DNA from: Episyrphus balteatus
Lineage: Eukaryota > Arthropoda > Insecta > Diptera > Syrphidae
Assembly: GCF_945859705.1 (NCBI RefSeq)
Contig: NC_079137.1
Span: forward strand, 30,995,322-31,059,321
Direction of reading: 5' to 3'
DNA: 64,000 nt
Of this stretch, positions 46,471-57,641 are shown piece after piece; position 1 is the stretch's first letter; every line of letters begins with the position of its first letter. A model generated the notes under the pieces. That model did not search any database. It saw nothing but the letters and a program-made list of their open reading frames with translations, and was not told the DNA's origin. A program made the translations under genes and the position numbers.

Positions 46471-47341
46471 GAGATCTATACAACTGATTTTTAAGATATA
46501 GTAGTTTTTTTTGAGATTTTCAAAATACTTTAATGCGAATATCTCAGAATCCTGACGTGATAGAATTTTTTTTGACTTCGGATTCTAACTCATCACATCA
46601 AATACTATAAGACAAGTATACTTTTGTTTCTAGGAGAAAAAAAAGCATTACAAGGCGGTTTAGTGAATAAGATATTTATAATTAGAAAAATAGTATATAA
46701 AATTACAAAACACGTAAAAATGTTGTTTAATGTATTTTATTATGGTTTTCTTTACATATCCCTCTGTAGGCACACCTCTTTTTTTTGACGTGATAGGCAC
46801 ACGGGTGCGAATTTGGTTTATGCTTTTTCATGTCGCTAGAACTTTTTTCGGTCACAATATTTTATAGAGAATCAAGCATGAAATTAATGTAGAATATTCC
46901 GAGGAATTCGAATATTGTATTCACATTTCCGAAAAAAAAAATATTTTCACCCTTATAAAGAAACTTTTTTGTGACTACTTTTTTGAAAAATCGTAATTTT
47001 TTAATTTTTGTCCTGCCATATTATGAGGAATAAGTACTTCAAATTTGAGCTCAATGCGACAAGTAGTTTTAATTTTATACAAGTTCAAATGAATCTAAAA
47101 GGATGATTTTTTAGAAACTACCCACATTTTTCAAAAATCATTTTTACAAAAATGGTACCTGATAGAATTTTTCTGAAACCAGATTTAGATTTAAGAAAAT
47201 CTAATCTTTCATAATATCAAAAAGTTATTTGAAGTAGAAAAAAATAGTTAAATTTTGCAGACCAGTGTAATCAAATTAAAGGTTCACTTAAATATTTAAC
47301 TGAATTATACATATTTCTCTCAACCAATATAAACAATTTAA

Positions 47342-47432
47342 TACTCAGATTAAAGGCTAAAGCTCGGCTAAATTTAATACTTGAGTTTCATAACCATAAA
47401 ATTTAACCGAGCATTAGCTTTTAACCTGAGTT
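47342..47432. repeat. Imperfect inverted repeat
   Basis: TACTCAGATTAAAGGCTAAA pairs imperfectly with TTAGCTTTTAACCTGAGT, with further pairing of CTCGGCTAAATTT to AAATTTAACCGAG, around a loop of about 22 bases. Confidence 0.5.
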
Positions 47433-49117
47433 GTTTTTATACACTAGCCCAAAAAGTTTAAGGAACAAAGGAAAATTCGTGATAGCTCCAAAACAAGTAC
47501 CAATTCGATTTGATTTTTTCTACTAAGATAGATTTTTAGAAAAAAAAAATTTCAAAACCGTTGAAACCTTATAAATTAAAAAAAAAAAAACTCAAAAATA
47601 AAATTGGTATGTAGAAATTACTAATCCAAAAACTATTATTTTCCCAAATTTTCTTTCTGTTTTATATCTAAACTATATAAATGCTTTTGTATAAAAAATT
47701 CGTTGAAATTAAATTGGTAGTTTGGCACGGTTCTACGGTAGGTTAATAATAATTTTAAGAAATGTCCATGATTGCCCAAAAACTATTATATAATTTTTTT
47801 AAACAAAATCACTGGTACCGTTTTCGAGAAAATTAAACATTTCCTAAATTGGTTTATGACAGGTATCGTTATTTTTGATAAAAAAAAATTAGTTCTAAAA
47901 ACCCCTATGGAGATTCTGCAAAAAAATGCTACATACCAAGTTTGATGTTACTCGGTAGATCCATTTAGCTGTTCCTTTGGGAGGTGGCAAAGTACTACTA
48001 ATAGTTAACTAGCGATTTTCAATGGAACGCACTTTCAACGAATTCAATACAAATCGTATCCACTCGGGAAGAAGAGCATGAGTAGGTAGATGATAGTACT
48101 AGATTAAACAAAAAATCTACTATTAGCAGACTACCACCTCCAGTGGAACAGGGCTATAGTAATCCCATGTCTGATTGTTATCTCAACTTTTTTTTTGTAC
48201 GAATGCATAGCTTGACTATATCATGACAAAATAAAAAGCATGTAAAAGCTACATTCTTCTAGTTTTAGAATCTTAGAACCAAATATGTATTTTATTTCAA
48301 ATGGTGAAATAGAAAAATCATTGGAACTATCCCAAAACCACATTTTCTTGCATTTGCGATCAAAATATGCCCTTTTACCTTTTGAGTTTATTTTAACATT
48401 TTATTTATAAATATCGTTTAAATTTTAGATAACAAAAATGTTTTAATTAAAAATAAAGAAAAGTATACAAAAATGGTACGAAAAGATTTTTTTTTCAAAA
48501 TTTAATATTTTATAAAAACTTTTAATTTTTATTTGCAGTTGCAAATTTGAACAAAGCCGTATATCCAGAGTCCTTGTTCGCAAACATAAATCAGTTTAAG
48601 CAAATAAACGAGGTTGTTTCGTATTGTATTAAAATACTTTAAAATAATGTGAAATATGGCCATATTGTATGAACTTGATCCCTACCTACTCTTGCATTAT
48701 GCGGTTTAAGAAAATAGTAAGTATATGCCACAGTGCATGTGGAAAACATTCAAACAATGTGAACTACAACTTTGGCCTAGATATTATTACAAAAAGCACC
48801 CTAATCAAAATTAAATAAACACTTCTATAACTGAAGAAAATCTTCTTCTTTTCGTTAATAAAAACAAAAAACAAAATCCTTCCAAACATACATAAGAATC
48901 AAACATTCAAAAATAAATATTCAATTCAAAATAATACAAAAATTTAAAATAAATTCAATTTCAATATTACAGAAACAAAAATAAACAAACACACTACTAG
49001 CACAAAACAAAACTAATACAAATACACCAAATATAAATAATATTGTAAATGTGGTTACTTAGTAACCAAAAGTCCTTTTCAGGGATTTTTCGGCCATCGA
49101 ATACACAATCCTAAAAC

Positions 49118-49165
49118 GATTGTGGCGCCACCCCTCAAACGATTGTGGCTCCACCCCTCAAACAT
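49118..49165 (+). repeat. Two 23-bp direct repeats near the right end of the 4-kb element
   Basis: ACGATTGTGGCGCCACCCCT, then CAA, is followed directly by a second copy with one change (GGCTCCACC). The GC-rich unit contrasts with its surroundings and could be a subterminal binding-site array. Confidence 0.55.
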
Positions 49166-49222
49166 AGCGGACGTTTTTTCCGGTGTCACTTCTATATATA
49201 ATTATTCAATGGTACAGCTTAA

Positions 49223-49476
49223 AGCCTAGTACGCTGCTGATGCGAAACGAAATTTTCCATACAAAATTTCGTTAACGAAATCTTGAACGAAATTAAATGT
49301 GTTTTGTTTTTGCTTTTAAACTTATTTTTTGATGTTTGTTCTTGAATATTTTTATTTGTATTTTCATAATTTTTACTTTGCTACATAATACACCCCATGG
49401 TATTTTTTTGTTAACATGAGCGCTGTTGACTTTGTGACTTCAACATTTTTCGTTTCGCTTAAGCAGCGTACTAGAC
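49223..49476 (+). mobile_element. TTAA-MITE family 1, complete copy
   Basis: 254 bp from AGCCTAGTACGCTGCTGATG to CTTAAGCAGCGTACTAGAC, with TTAA on both sides (49219-49222 and 49477-49480). It contains the paired GCGAAACGAAATTTT / ATTTTTCGTTTCGC arms. TTAA targets are typical of piggyBac-type elements, but no transposase is present. Confidence 0.8.
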
Positions 49477-49480
49477 TTAA

Positions 49481-49720
49481 AGCCATGACTACAATGACCT
49501 AAGAAGTTGAACAAATAGGAAATCTACAAAAGTAAAATTTTTTTATTTCTTTCTAGCGCTATTTGTTTTGGTAAAAAAAACTTAAAAAATTGTTTTCTAA
49601 ACGAAAAAATAAGCTTTCTACATCATTATTTTTTTCATGCACAGAATCTGTCACAAAATGATTTTGAAAATTTTCACTTTTGGACTTTTTGCAAAAAGTG
49701 GCCGTTATTGTAGTTATGCC
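49481..49720 (+). mobile_element. TTAA-MITE family 2, complete copy
   Basis: 240 bp starting AGCCATGACTACAATGACC and ending GTTATTGTAGTTATGCC. TTAA flanks it at 49477-49480 and 49721-49724. The left TTAA is the same one that ends the preceding MITE. A second copy lies at 27993-28216. Confidence 0.75.
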
Positions 49721-49724
49721 TTAA

Positions 49725-50427
49725 TTCAGGGCTGAAAAGGTTCATTACTTCTAATTTTTCTTAATTTTAAGTTAAAAAAGAATCAAGAAAGGTGACATAC
49801 CGCCACCATAAAGGCATAACTAATTGAAAGTTTTCAACTCATTTTGTTTGACCCCAAAATGAAAAATAATATACTTTAATTAATACGATTAAATAGTGTT
49901 TTTTTTGGAACCCAAACAAAGAAACTGAGAAATGATTTATGTGCAATAGAGTAGAGAGTTTTTTTTTTTACTTTTCTTTGAAATAACTGTTTTGCTGCCG
50001 AAGAGAAACACAAATTTTCCTACAAAACCAGCACAATGAAATCGTAAACGAAAATTTTGTTATGCTTTTCGTTGCACATTTTTTATTTTTCTTGCTCCAA
50101 AAAGGTTGTTTTTTAATTCTGAACGTTAGAAATATTTTCGTTTCACTTCAGATGCGTGCTAGACTTCGTAGTTTTAATTGTAAATATAGTTCTACCACTA
50201 AATCCATTAGTAGGTAGGTATTGTGTTCATCATAACCCTAAGAACTGCGGTTGGAGGGATCCTCATCAAATGCAATTTTTCTCAAAGCACTGGTAATTTT
50301 AGAGGCTAATAAGTTATTTTTTTCTGAGCTAAAGCCAGTGTACACAGATCACGCTAAAGAGAATGTCCAAAAATATATGGAAACAAAACCCAGCTCCGAT
50401 ACGAATGAGATATATAGAGTAAGTTCT
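49725..50427. other. Intergenic with a decayed MITE-1-like fragment
   Basis: TTTTCGTTTCACTTCAGATG then CGTGCTAGACTT at about 50136-50168 resembles the right end of TTAA-MITE family 1. The rest is too diverged to bound. No gene was seen. Confidence 0.35.
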
Positions 50428-50797
50428 GGTAATGTGGTAAAGGCGGGTAATGTGGTACACATGTTTTTTTAAAGAAACGAATGGTAATGGAAGGACGTTT
50501 TTTGAAGCAATAGGTCACAAACTTTTGTGTAACGAAAAATGCATACCTATACTGAAATACACGAAAATATTTCATACTTTTAATCCTTATTAACGGTTTC
50601 GTGGACTTTTTTGAGGGCATTACAAAATGCATTCCCAAGCTTTAAAAAAGCAATATTTACAAAAACGTATATTTGTAGTAAAACATTAAAAACAAACAAA
50701 AATCTATACAAAAATGAAGATACTCATAAAATATACAATATTATATTGGGTAATAAGAGTATACCACATTAGCAGACGTATGTGTACCACATTACCC
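50428..50797. mobile_element. Element with iterated GGTAATGTGGTA ends
   Basis: GGTAATGTGGTA (50428-50439) and GGGTAATGTGGTACACAT (50445-50462) at the left are mirrored by ATACCACATTAGC and ATGTGTACCACATTACCC (50780-50797) at the right. Each end thus carries two copies of the motif. The exact outer boundaries and target duplication are unclear. The small frames inside are not genes. Confidence 0.5.
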
Positions 50798-53430
50798 TCC
50801 ACTTTCCAAATGTAGCGTTTTCGAGGCCAGCGCACATTTTGTTACAAAACTTTTTTCAGAAACAATGAAACACTACAAAACATTCAATATTTTTCCAAAA
50901 TATTGTAAAAAAAGAAACTGTTTCTCTCTCTTCAACTAGATTTTCTTTTTGATGTTGTAATTTTTTAATTGGAGCTGCGCATTAAAGGCTGAAATTCTTG
51001 AATATTTTTTAAATCGGCTAAATTTTGGCAAGAATTTTTTAGGGGAGTTAAAACTTAGCTCTATCTGCATACTAAGCTCTTCCGTTAACCCGATAAGAGA
51101 AATAATGGAGGAATTCATATGAATGAAGGGATACCATATACTTTTTTAATAATCACAGGGACAATAAATGTTGGCGTTTTTCAATGTATTTTATATTTAT
51201 TGCTCATTTACATAAAACATACCAAAATCACGTCAAATTTCATGTAATTCTGCAAACGTTTTCAAGTAATGTAAATTTTTTACTCGCCTTTATCCTTTTA
51301 TAGGTTTTGGCTTTCTTAGCCTTATTGACAAAAAGACAATTATTTAGGTACTGTTCTCACGATAACTTAAGAATTTTTAACGAATTCTGCTATCAAATCA
51401 CGACATGGTTTGCTCTCAACTTCTGATAACTTAAACACGCATTGTACTCCCCCACATCGTACATTGCAAGCGGTGTTAAAGCTCAATATGAAATTTTTCA
51501 TAATTGTTTGGCTAATTCTATTCAAATTTCTAGACAGAAAAATAGTTCCTTAACGCGTGTCATATGTCCACTTCACTCTTTAACTCCGTTTACAGTCACG
51601 AAAGAATGTTTCTTTTCATCCACTTTAGAGAATTAATTTAGAATAAAAAATAAAACAAAACTAAACCAAAGAAGGCCGAAGGGTGGTACTCCAAATCTAC
51701 TCCTTGTTCATGAAACGAACAACTCAATGAACCAAAAAGAACAGCAGTAAGAGCGCATGCAGTCAGGAAATCAAAATTAGCAAAAAAGTAAACTCACTTG
51801 GCACCAGCCCACTGGTGTTAGGACAAAAAAGTTAAGTTTTAGTATTTCAACCCGCGATGTAATAAAATAAAAAAAATTGTATATTTTATAAACAAGAATA
51901 AGAAATATATAGTTTTAAAGTATAGAACAAAAAAATACATTTCGTCCCAAATTTCATTCCGTGATACACTTCGGATGCATGCAAGGCGCCAAATTCACAA
52001 AGTGAACATTTTTAAAACGCTGCGCGGCGCTGTTTCCACCTCCATCGCTACAACTGCCGCTATAGGAACAGCGCCTTCCAGTTTTGGTGTAGGTTGGGAC
52101 TTTTGGAATGAGGATTTCAGGGGTTGGTGATGATGGTGGATATGTGTGTTTATGTGTTCGCGGGATTCTTCCGTTTGGTTTTTCTTCAAATCTAAACTCT
52201 TGAAATTCCTCAAGGCAATAAATCAAAGAGGGAACCGCGGGAAAAAACATTGCATTTACTCTAAGTCTCTAAGCTATAACCTACTCTCCCTAATGTCCTT
52301 CCCCTCTTTCCCGCACAGAATTAAAATACAAAAATAAAACGAATAAATGACGAAGAAGCACAGCGAGTGGTATAAGCAAAGGGGGATCAAATCTCACGAA
52401 AGACTTTAAACTTGGGACCTAAAAGGAAAGGAAAAAGTATGAATGGTAAAGTAGTTCATGTTTAAATAAATCGTTTTACGATTTTTTGTTACCTTCTATA
52501 ATTTCATTCCATTGTCGTTTAGAAGGGGAGAGGAGCAATTTAGAGCTCTTCCACCTCGACTATTACGTAAAACGACGAATGCCAAAGGCTGATGACAGAG
52601 AACAACCAAAACAGGCGGTGGATTTGTTAATAAGGCGAATTTGTGCGGCTATAATAACTTAGAACGATGAGTATATTGAGTGGTTGCCCTCCGGATGCGT
52701 GTGGTGCATTATGGACGAGAAATTCTAAGAAGATGATGTTAAACGGACGCAGTTTGTTGATACAGCCAAGACGACGCTGTCGACACAACCCCTCTAAAAA
52801 AAGGAAGGAATCGAAGCAATTACCTATTCTGAAGTGAAAAAGGTTGTCAATTAATTTGAACAAGGGTGCGATGCTTGAGGAAACTTTCGCAACCTGACTT
52901 TAATTTGAGCAACTAAACTGTTAGAAGAAATAGCTTTCTTGCTTATGCTGGAATAATAAATGAGCTCTTCTTTGGGGATATTTATCTTGTATCATATCGA
53001 GCTTATCAAGATTGATTAAGGGGTGCATTTCTGATCTTTGACAGTAAGATGAGTTTAAGTATGACAAATTATGACGAGCAACTAGGTATTTAATTTCTGA
53101 GTGTTTTTTTTTATATAGGCAAATAGTGTTCTGAAATAGGGTAAGAGGTTTTTTTAATTACGATGTCTATAAAAGTTGTCGAGAGCAATTTTTATGTTCT
53201 TTAAATAAATGAATAAGGTTCACAGTTCTTTTTGTCTATCTGTCGACACCTTGAGGTTCACAAGCTTCTTACAATTTCATTTTTTTTTTAAGAATCAAGA
53301 ACTTTCACTGGGAAATAAAAAGGATATTTTTTTCAACGAGTGCAAAAGTGAAAATTTTCAAATTCATTTTGCAATAATTTTTGTCATATTTAGGCTTGAT
53401 ACCGAAGAAGTAATGATTCACTTCCCCAGA
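50798..53430. other. Intergenic region with unassigned higher-GC patches
   Basis: Patches at about 51960-52260 and 52540-52870 are GC-richer and show broken frames (for example 98 and 72 codons on the minus strand, 51954-52250). No domain was recognised, and the frames conflict. These could be decayed transposon coding sequence or untranslated exons of an unseen gene. No call is justified. Confidence 0.3.
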
Positions 53431-53519
53431 CCCTACTAACAATTTTGCTTCTATAATGCTTTACAGAAGCAACAATTGCATCTGTAAAGCTTTATAGAAC
53501 CAAAAATTGTTTGTCGGGG
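53431..53519 (+). mobile_element. 89-bp palindromic mini-element, copy 1
   Basis: Quasi-palindromic sequence from CCCTACTAACAATTTTGC to ATTGTTTGTCGGGG, centred on GCAACAATTGC, with CTTTACAGAAGC / CTGTAAAGC arms. A second copy occurs in opposite orientation 540 bp downstream. Confidence 0.6.
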
Positions 53520-53856
53520 AGTCTACTCTTTCCGAATTGAACTGCTGTAATAGTGCTGTTTGTATTGTCGACTGTGGTGGGAACAAATCTTATCGATAGC
53601 CAAAACCATCAAGTTGATATTATGTGTATCCGGTTTAATTTTATACAACCAGGGCCCTATTTCATAGATCATACATTACATACATTACATACAACATACA
53701 TCAAAATTGTTTTCATACATCACATAAATGTTTCATAGATTTGACTGGAAGGAATTGTATGTATAAAATTTATTTTGATGTATGTGATGTATTTATTTCA
53801 TTTTCACAGTTTTAAGTTATTTGTTCAAGTGTTTTGAAAAGGAAAAATAAAAAGGG
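53520..53856. other. Intergenic with ACATACAT-type short repeats
   Basis: CATACATTACATACATTACA at about 53669-53688 and GATGTATGTGATGTATTTA at 53778 form an imperfect inverted pair. No gene was found. Confidence 0.4.
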
Positions 53857-54058
53857 TAGGGTAAATTAGGGCATTATGGCATACCTAAGCACAAACTCAA
53901 ATAACTTTACTACGGACAACAATTTTTATTTCAATCATTTTTTTAAATTAAATTTCATAAAAACGTAACATAAATAAATTATTTAAGAATAAAAATTCAA
54001 GCTTTTTAACACAAAATAAATTAAATTAAAAATAGTCCAAAAAAAACCATATTGCCCT

Positions 54059-54145
54059 CCCGACAAACAATTTTGGTTCTATAAAGCTTTACAGATGCAA
54101 TTGTTGCTTCTGTAAAGCATTATAGAAGCAAAATTGTTAGTAGGG
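54059..54145 (-). mobile_element. 87-bp palindromic mini-element, copy 2
   Basis: Inverted copy of 53431-53519, from CCCGACAAACAATTTTGG to ATTGTTAGTAGGG. The two copies flank the left end of the GGGCATTATGGC element, one outside and one inside. Confidence 0.6.
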
Positions 54146-54520
54146 CTATGTACGGGCAATATGGCGAACCCCGTTTACTTCGGAGCCCTTTACTTTTTTT
54201 TACGTATATTCGTCATTTCTGAAATATAATTGTAAATAACTTTCATAAAATTAATGTTAAATTGAGGTTAATTTGAAATTTAAAAAAATGCAGAGACATT
54301 ATGTAAGTTACTTTTGAAATTAGTTTTACATAAGGGCATTATGGCGCAGTCAACTATAATGTAGCGCCATAATGCCCCTATTGCATCTGCGCCATATTGC
54401 AAAATATACACTACATATATTCACAAAACACCAAAAACCAAACACAATTCTTACTTCATTTAAAATATTACAAGTTATATAACCTAACCAAAACTGTACT
54501 CTGCATTCCACTCTTCACAA

Positions 54521-54523
<3 letters not shown>

Positions 54524-54573
<50 letters not shown>
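54524..54573. repeat. T50 homopolymer at the 5' junction of the retrotransposon
   Basis: An uninterrupted run of about 50 T ends exactly where the LINE-like open frame begins. A poly-T on the sense 5' side is not what simple target-primed insertion of this strand produces. Confidence 0.85.
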
Positions 54574-54574
<1 letters not shown>

Positions 54575-57070
54575 ATACGATTCACATCGATTTCACATGC
54601 TATCAAACAATCTTCCGACGCAGTATTGTTTATTTTAGGTGATTTTAATATGCCAAAAGTTCCTGACCCCGAAGCCGGCTCTTTTCTTATTCCTGTTTTA
54701 CCTGAAACTCTGAATGAAGATTGTTATTCCTTTGTCGATGAATGTTGTGTCAACGGTATTGTTCAAATTAATTATATAACAAATAATAATGAGAGATCTT
54801 TGGATCTAGTGTTTACTGATTCACCTGAAATAACTTCTTTGGAAAAATCCGATAACTTCCTGTTTGCTGAATCGGAACATCACTCTCCAATTAATATTAA
54901 ATATTTTGTTGACAACATTATAAAACCTCAAAAAACTGCAAGATCCTATAAGCTTGACTTCAAAAAAGTAAACGAGCCTCTGTTTTTAAATCTTTTTCAA
55001 TCATATGATTGGGAAAATATTTTTGTGAACCATGATGTAAATGCTTGTTGTGATGCCTTTTATGTACACTTAAAAAAATGTTTGTCTGCCTGTACTCCGT
55101 TGATGAAAGTGTCGGTGGACTTTGAAAGATCACCATGGCTATCCAAGGATGTTCGTACTCTCCGAAATAAAAAAACTAAACTTTTTAGAAAATATCAATT
55201 ATCCTCATCTGTCACCGATTATGTTAAATATAGTGCTGCCCGCAGGGATCTCCAATTTAAAATAAAATCTGCATACATGAATTATGTGCGTAGAATTCAA
55301 CATCAGATTTCGGAAAATCCCAAGTCATTTTGGAATTTTGTAAAAACTAAGAGGAAAGAATCCAAATTTCCAGCTACAATGAACTTCTGTGATAACACTT
55401 CTAGTGAGACTGATACAATCTGTGATATGTTTGCTGACTTCTTTCAACACGTTTACAAATTACCTGATTCCTGTGATAATAAGAACTGTGATAACTTAAA
55501 TAACAATGTGCAATATTACCCTCAACTGAATTTTTCCGTCCCTATAATAAGTGAAACTGTGATAAAAGATTATATTTTAAAAATGAAAAACTCAATGTTC
55601 TACGGTCCTGACGAAATTCCTTCCTGTATAGTGAAAAAATTTATGTCTGTTCTTGTACGCCCATTGTGTTATTTATTTAATTTATCTATACAAAAATCAG
55701 TTTTTCCGGAAATGTGGAAATCTTCATTTATTTTACCCTTGCACAAAAAAGGAAATAAATCCAATATTGAAAATTACAGAGGTATTGCTAAACTGTCTTG
55801 TATCCCAAAAATGTTTGAAAACATCATGTGTGACCTCTTAAAAAGTAATTGGAATCAATTAATTTCTCCTTATCAGCATGGCTTCACAGAAGGAAAATCT
55901 ACAACCACTAACTTAATGCATTTCTGCTCGGAAACTGTGATAAAAAATCAGGATGGTTTTCAAACTGATGTTATATACTTAGATTTCTCCAAAGCGTTTG
56001 ATCGTGTTAACCATTCGATATTACTGAAGAAATTAGCCCGTATAGGCTTTCCCAACTGGTTCCTCGTGTGGCTGAAATCCTATCTTTCAGAAAGAACTCA
56101 ATATGTACTGTTTAAGAATAAAATGTCTAAAATTATAAATGTCTATTCTGGTGTCCCTCAAGGAAGTCACATTGGTCCTCCATTATTTGTGTTATTTATA
56201 AACGACATGTGTAATGTAATAACTCGTTCAAAAATTCTTATGTTTGCCGATGATACAAAATTATTCCATTCTTTCAAGAACCATGAAGATGCACATTTTC
56301 TCCAAAGTGACTTAAATAAACTTTTTAATTGGTGCAATATAAATGATATGTCTTTAAATTTATCAAAATGTAAAGTTATGACCTTTACTCGTAAGCTTTC
56401 TCCTTTGATAATGAATTATACCATTGCTGATAAATCATTGGAACGTGTCAGTTATTTTTGTGATCTTGGCGTTATTTTGGATGCTAAATTAACTTTCAAA
56501 AACCATTGTGACTATTTAATAAACAATGCTAATCGTAAACTTGGTTGCATACGACGGTGGGCAACAGATTTTAACGACCCACAAATACTTAAAACTTTAT
56601 ACTGTGCTCTCGTGAGATCTGGACTTGAATATTGCAGCAGTGTATGGTGTCCACGTTACACTTCAAATATAAATCGGATCGAATCTATTCAGAAAAAGTT
56701 TTTACTGTTTGCGCTTCGAAATCTACCTTGGAACAGAGATGTTAACCTACCTCCTTATACACATCGTTTAAAATTAATAGATCTTGATACTTTAAGTAAA
56801 AGAAGAACCATTATAAATGTCCTTTTTGTGTTTAATTTATTGACAAATAAAGTTAACTCAAGTGAATTATTGTGTAAAATCAACATAAATGTCCCAAGTA
56901 GATCTTTTCGAAATTATGAGCTTTTAAATTTAAGATTTAACAGAACTGTATATGGTCAGCATGAACCCCTCTTTGCAGCATGTGTCGATTTTAATAATTA
57001 TAGCGATTATATAAATTTTAATAATAATTCAAACAATCTAAAAATATTGTTAAAAAATGTAATTGAATGA
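54572..57070 (+). CDS. Endonuclease (partial) / reverse transcriptase ORF2
   Basis: 832 codons uninterrupted. The endonuclease part keeps GDFN (residues 23-26), SLDLVFTDSP (near 76-85) and ESEHHSP (near 99-105, with the catalytic His region), but the N-terminal catalytic Asn and Glu motifs are missing. The reverse transcriptase shows YLDFSKAFDRVNHSILLKKL (Asp471), GVPQGSHIGPPLFVLFIND (near 528) and MFADDTKLF (Asp560-Asp561). A C-terminal region with CSSVWCPRY follows, ending before TGA at 57068-57070. The product would copy element RNA at the target site. The first codons after the T50 run have no natural start, so this is a truncated ORF2 rather than a host gene. Retention of all RT motifs without stops means it was intact until recently. 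Confidence 0.9.
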
Positions 57071-57122
57071 AAAACTGTAAATAGGCTAAGAATATATTTT
57101 GTAGCTAAATAAATAAATAAAC
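54574..57122 (+). mobile_element. 5'-truncated non-LTR retrotransposon (CR1/Jockey group)
   Basis: It starts within the endonuclease domain, carries a complete reverse transcriptase and ends with a short 3' UTR (about 40 bp) and a TAAATAAATAAATAAA tail. The intact frame suggests a recent insertion. No target-site duplication was recognised. The clade is placed only by motif resemblance. Confidence 0.85.
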
Positions 57123-57641
57123 ACGTGCACTGTATAGTTACCGAGATACACACAAACAAAAACAAAGCGATATTATATTGGAACCCAGAACCGGTATATT
57201 TTTTTTTGTTTTCTTTTTTGTTTGACACAAAAATAATAGCACTGACCTGCGATTTTCACAAGGCTAGTGTTCAACGAAGACCAAAGTTTCTGCATTGGTT
57301 TTATTTAAATGCGAGTATTGGAAGTATGGTAGTTGAGAGGTGCGCCATAATGCCTGGTGCGCCATAATGCCCGAAGTTACCCTATTCATGAAACGGTGTG
57401 AACTCTGGGTAAACCTTGTAGATGTGGTAAAGTGGTAAATATGCCAAAATTTTGTATGGGTTTGATAGTTAGCTTATTTACATTTACAGGTTTAGCAGAA
57501 AAGTTTACATCGTTGCATGAACACCCCTAAAGATAAATGAAAATCGTACAAAATTAATTGAGGAATCATATAATTTGTTTTGAGTGATATGAATTATAAT
57601 GAATATGAACAAAAAATTAAATCTTTGGATTTATGAAATTC

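Larger units (their letters stand above)
45189..49212. mobile_element. 4-kb element with perfect 32-bp inverted ends
   Basis: The outermost 32 bp (45189-45220 and 49181-49212) are perfect reverse complements starting CCATTGAATAATTATATATA. TACAG flanks both sides (45184-45188 and 49213-49217), a 5-bp target duplication. The interior is AT-rich with frequent stops and no transposase. It contains tandem repeats near both ends, an inverted repeat at about 47342-47432 and other decayed repeats. The superfamily is unknown to me. Confidence 0.75.
53859..57382. mobile_element. TIR element with GGGCATTATGGC ends, host of the LINE insertion
   Basis: The left end GGGTAAATTAGGGCATTATG mirrors the right end (GCGCCATAATGCCCGAAGTTACCC, with two or three changes), and TA lies on each side. 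Further copies of GGCATTATGGCGC in both directions occur at 54332-54376 and 57340-57370. The interior carries a mini-palindrome, a T50 run and a non-LTR retrotransposon. Excluding the retrotransposon, about 0.9 kb belongs to this element. Confidence 0.55.

Noticed and set aside
51954..52250. 98- and 72-codon minus frames in a GC-richer patch
   Set aside because: They overlap in different frames, neither has a known domain, and no splice context or start could be defined.
54397..54642. 81-codon frame with a poly-Phe stretch
   Set aside because: The frame is created by the T50 homopolymer at the retrotransposon junction.
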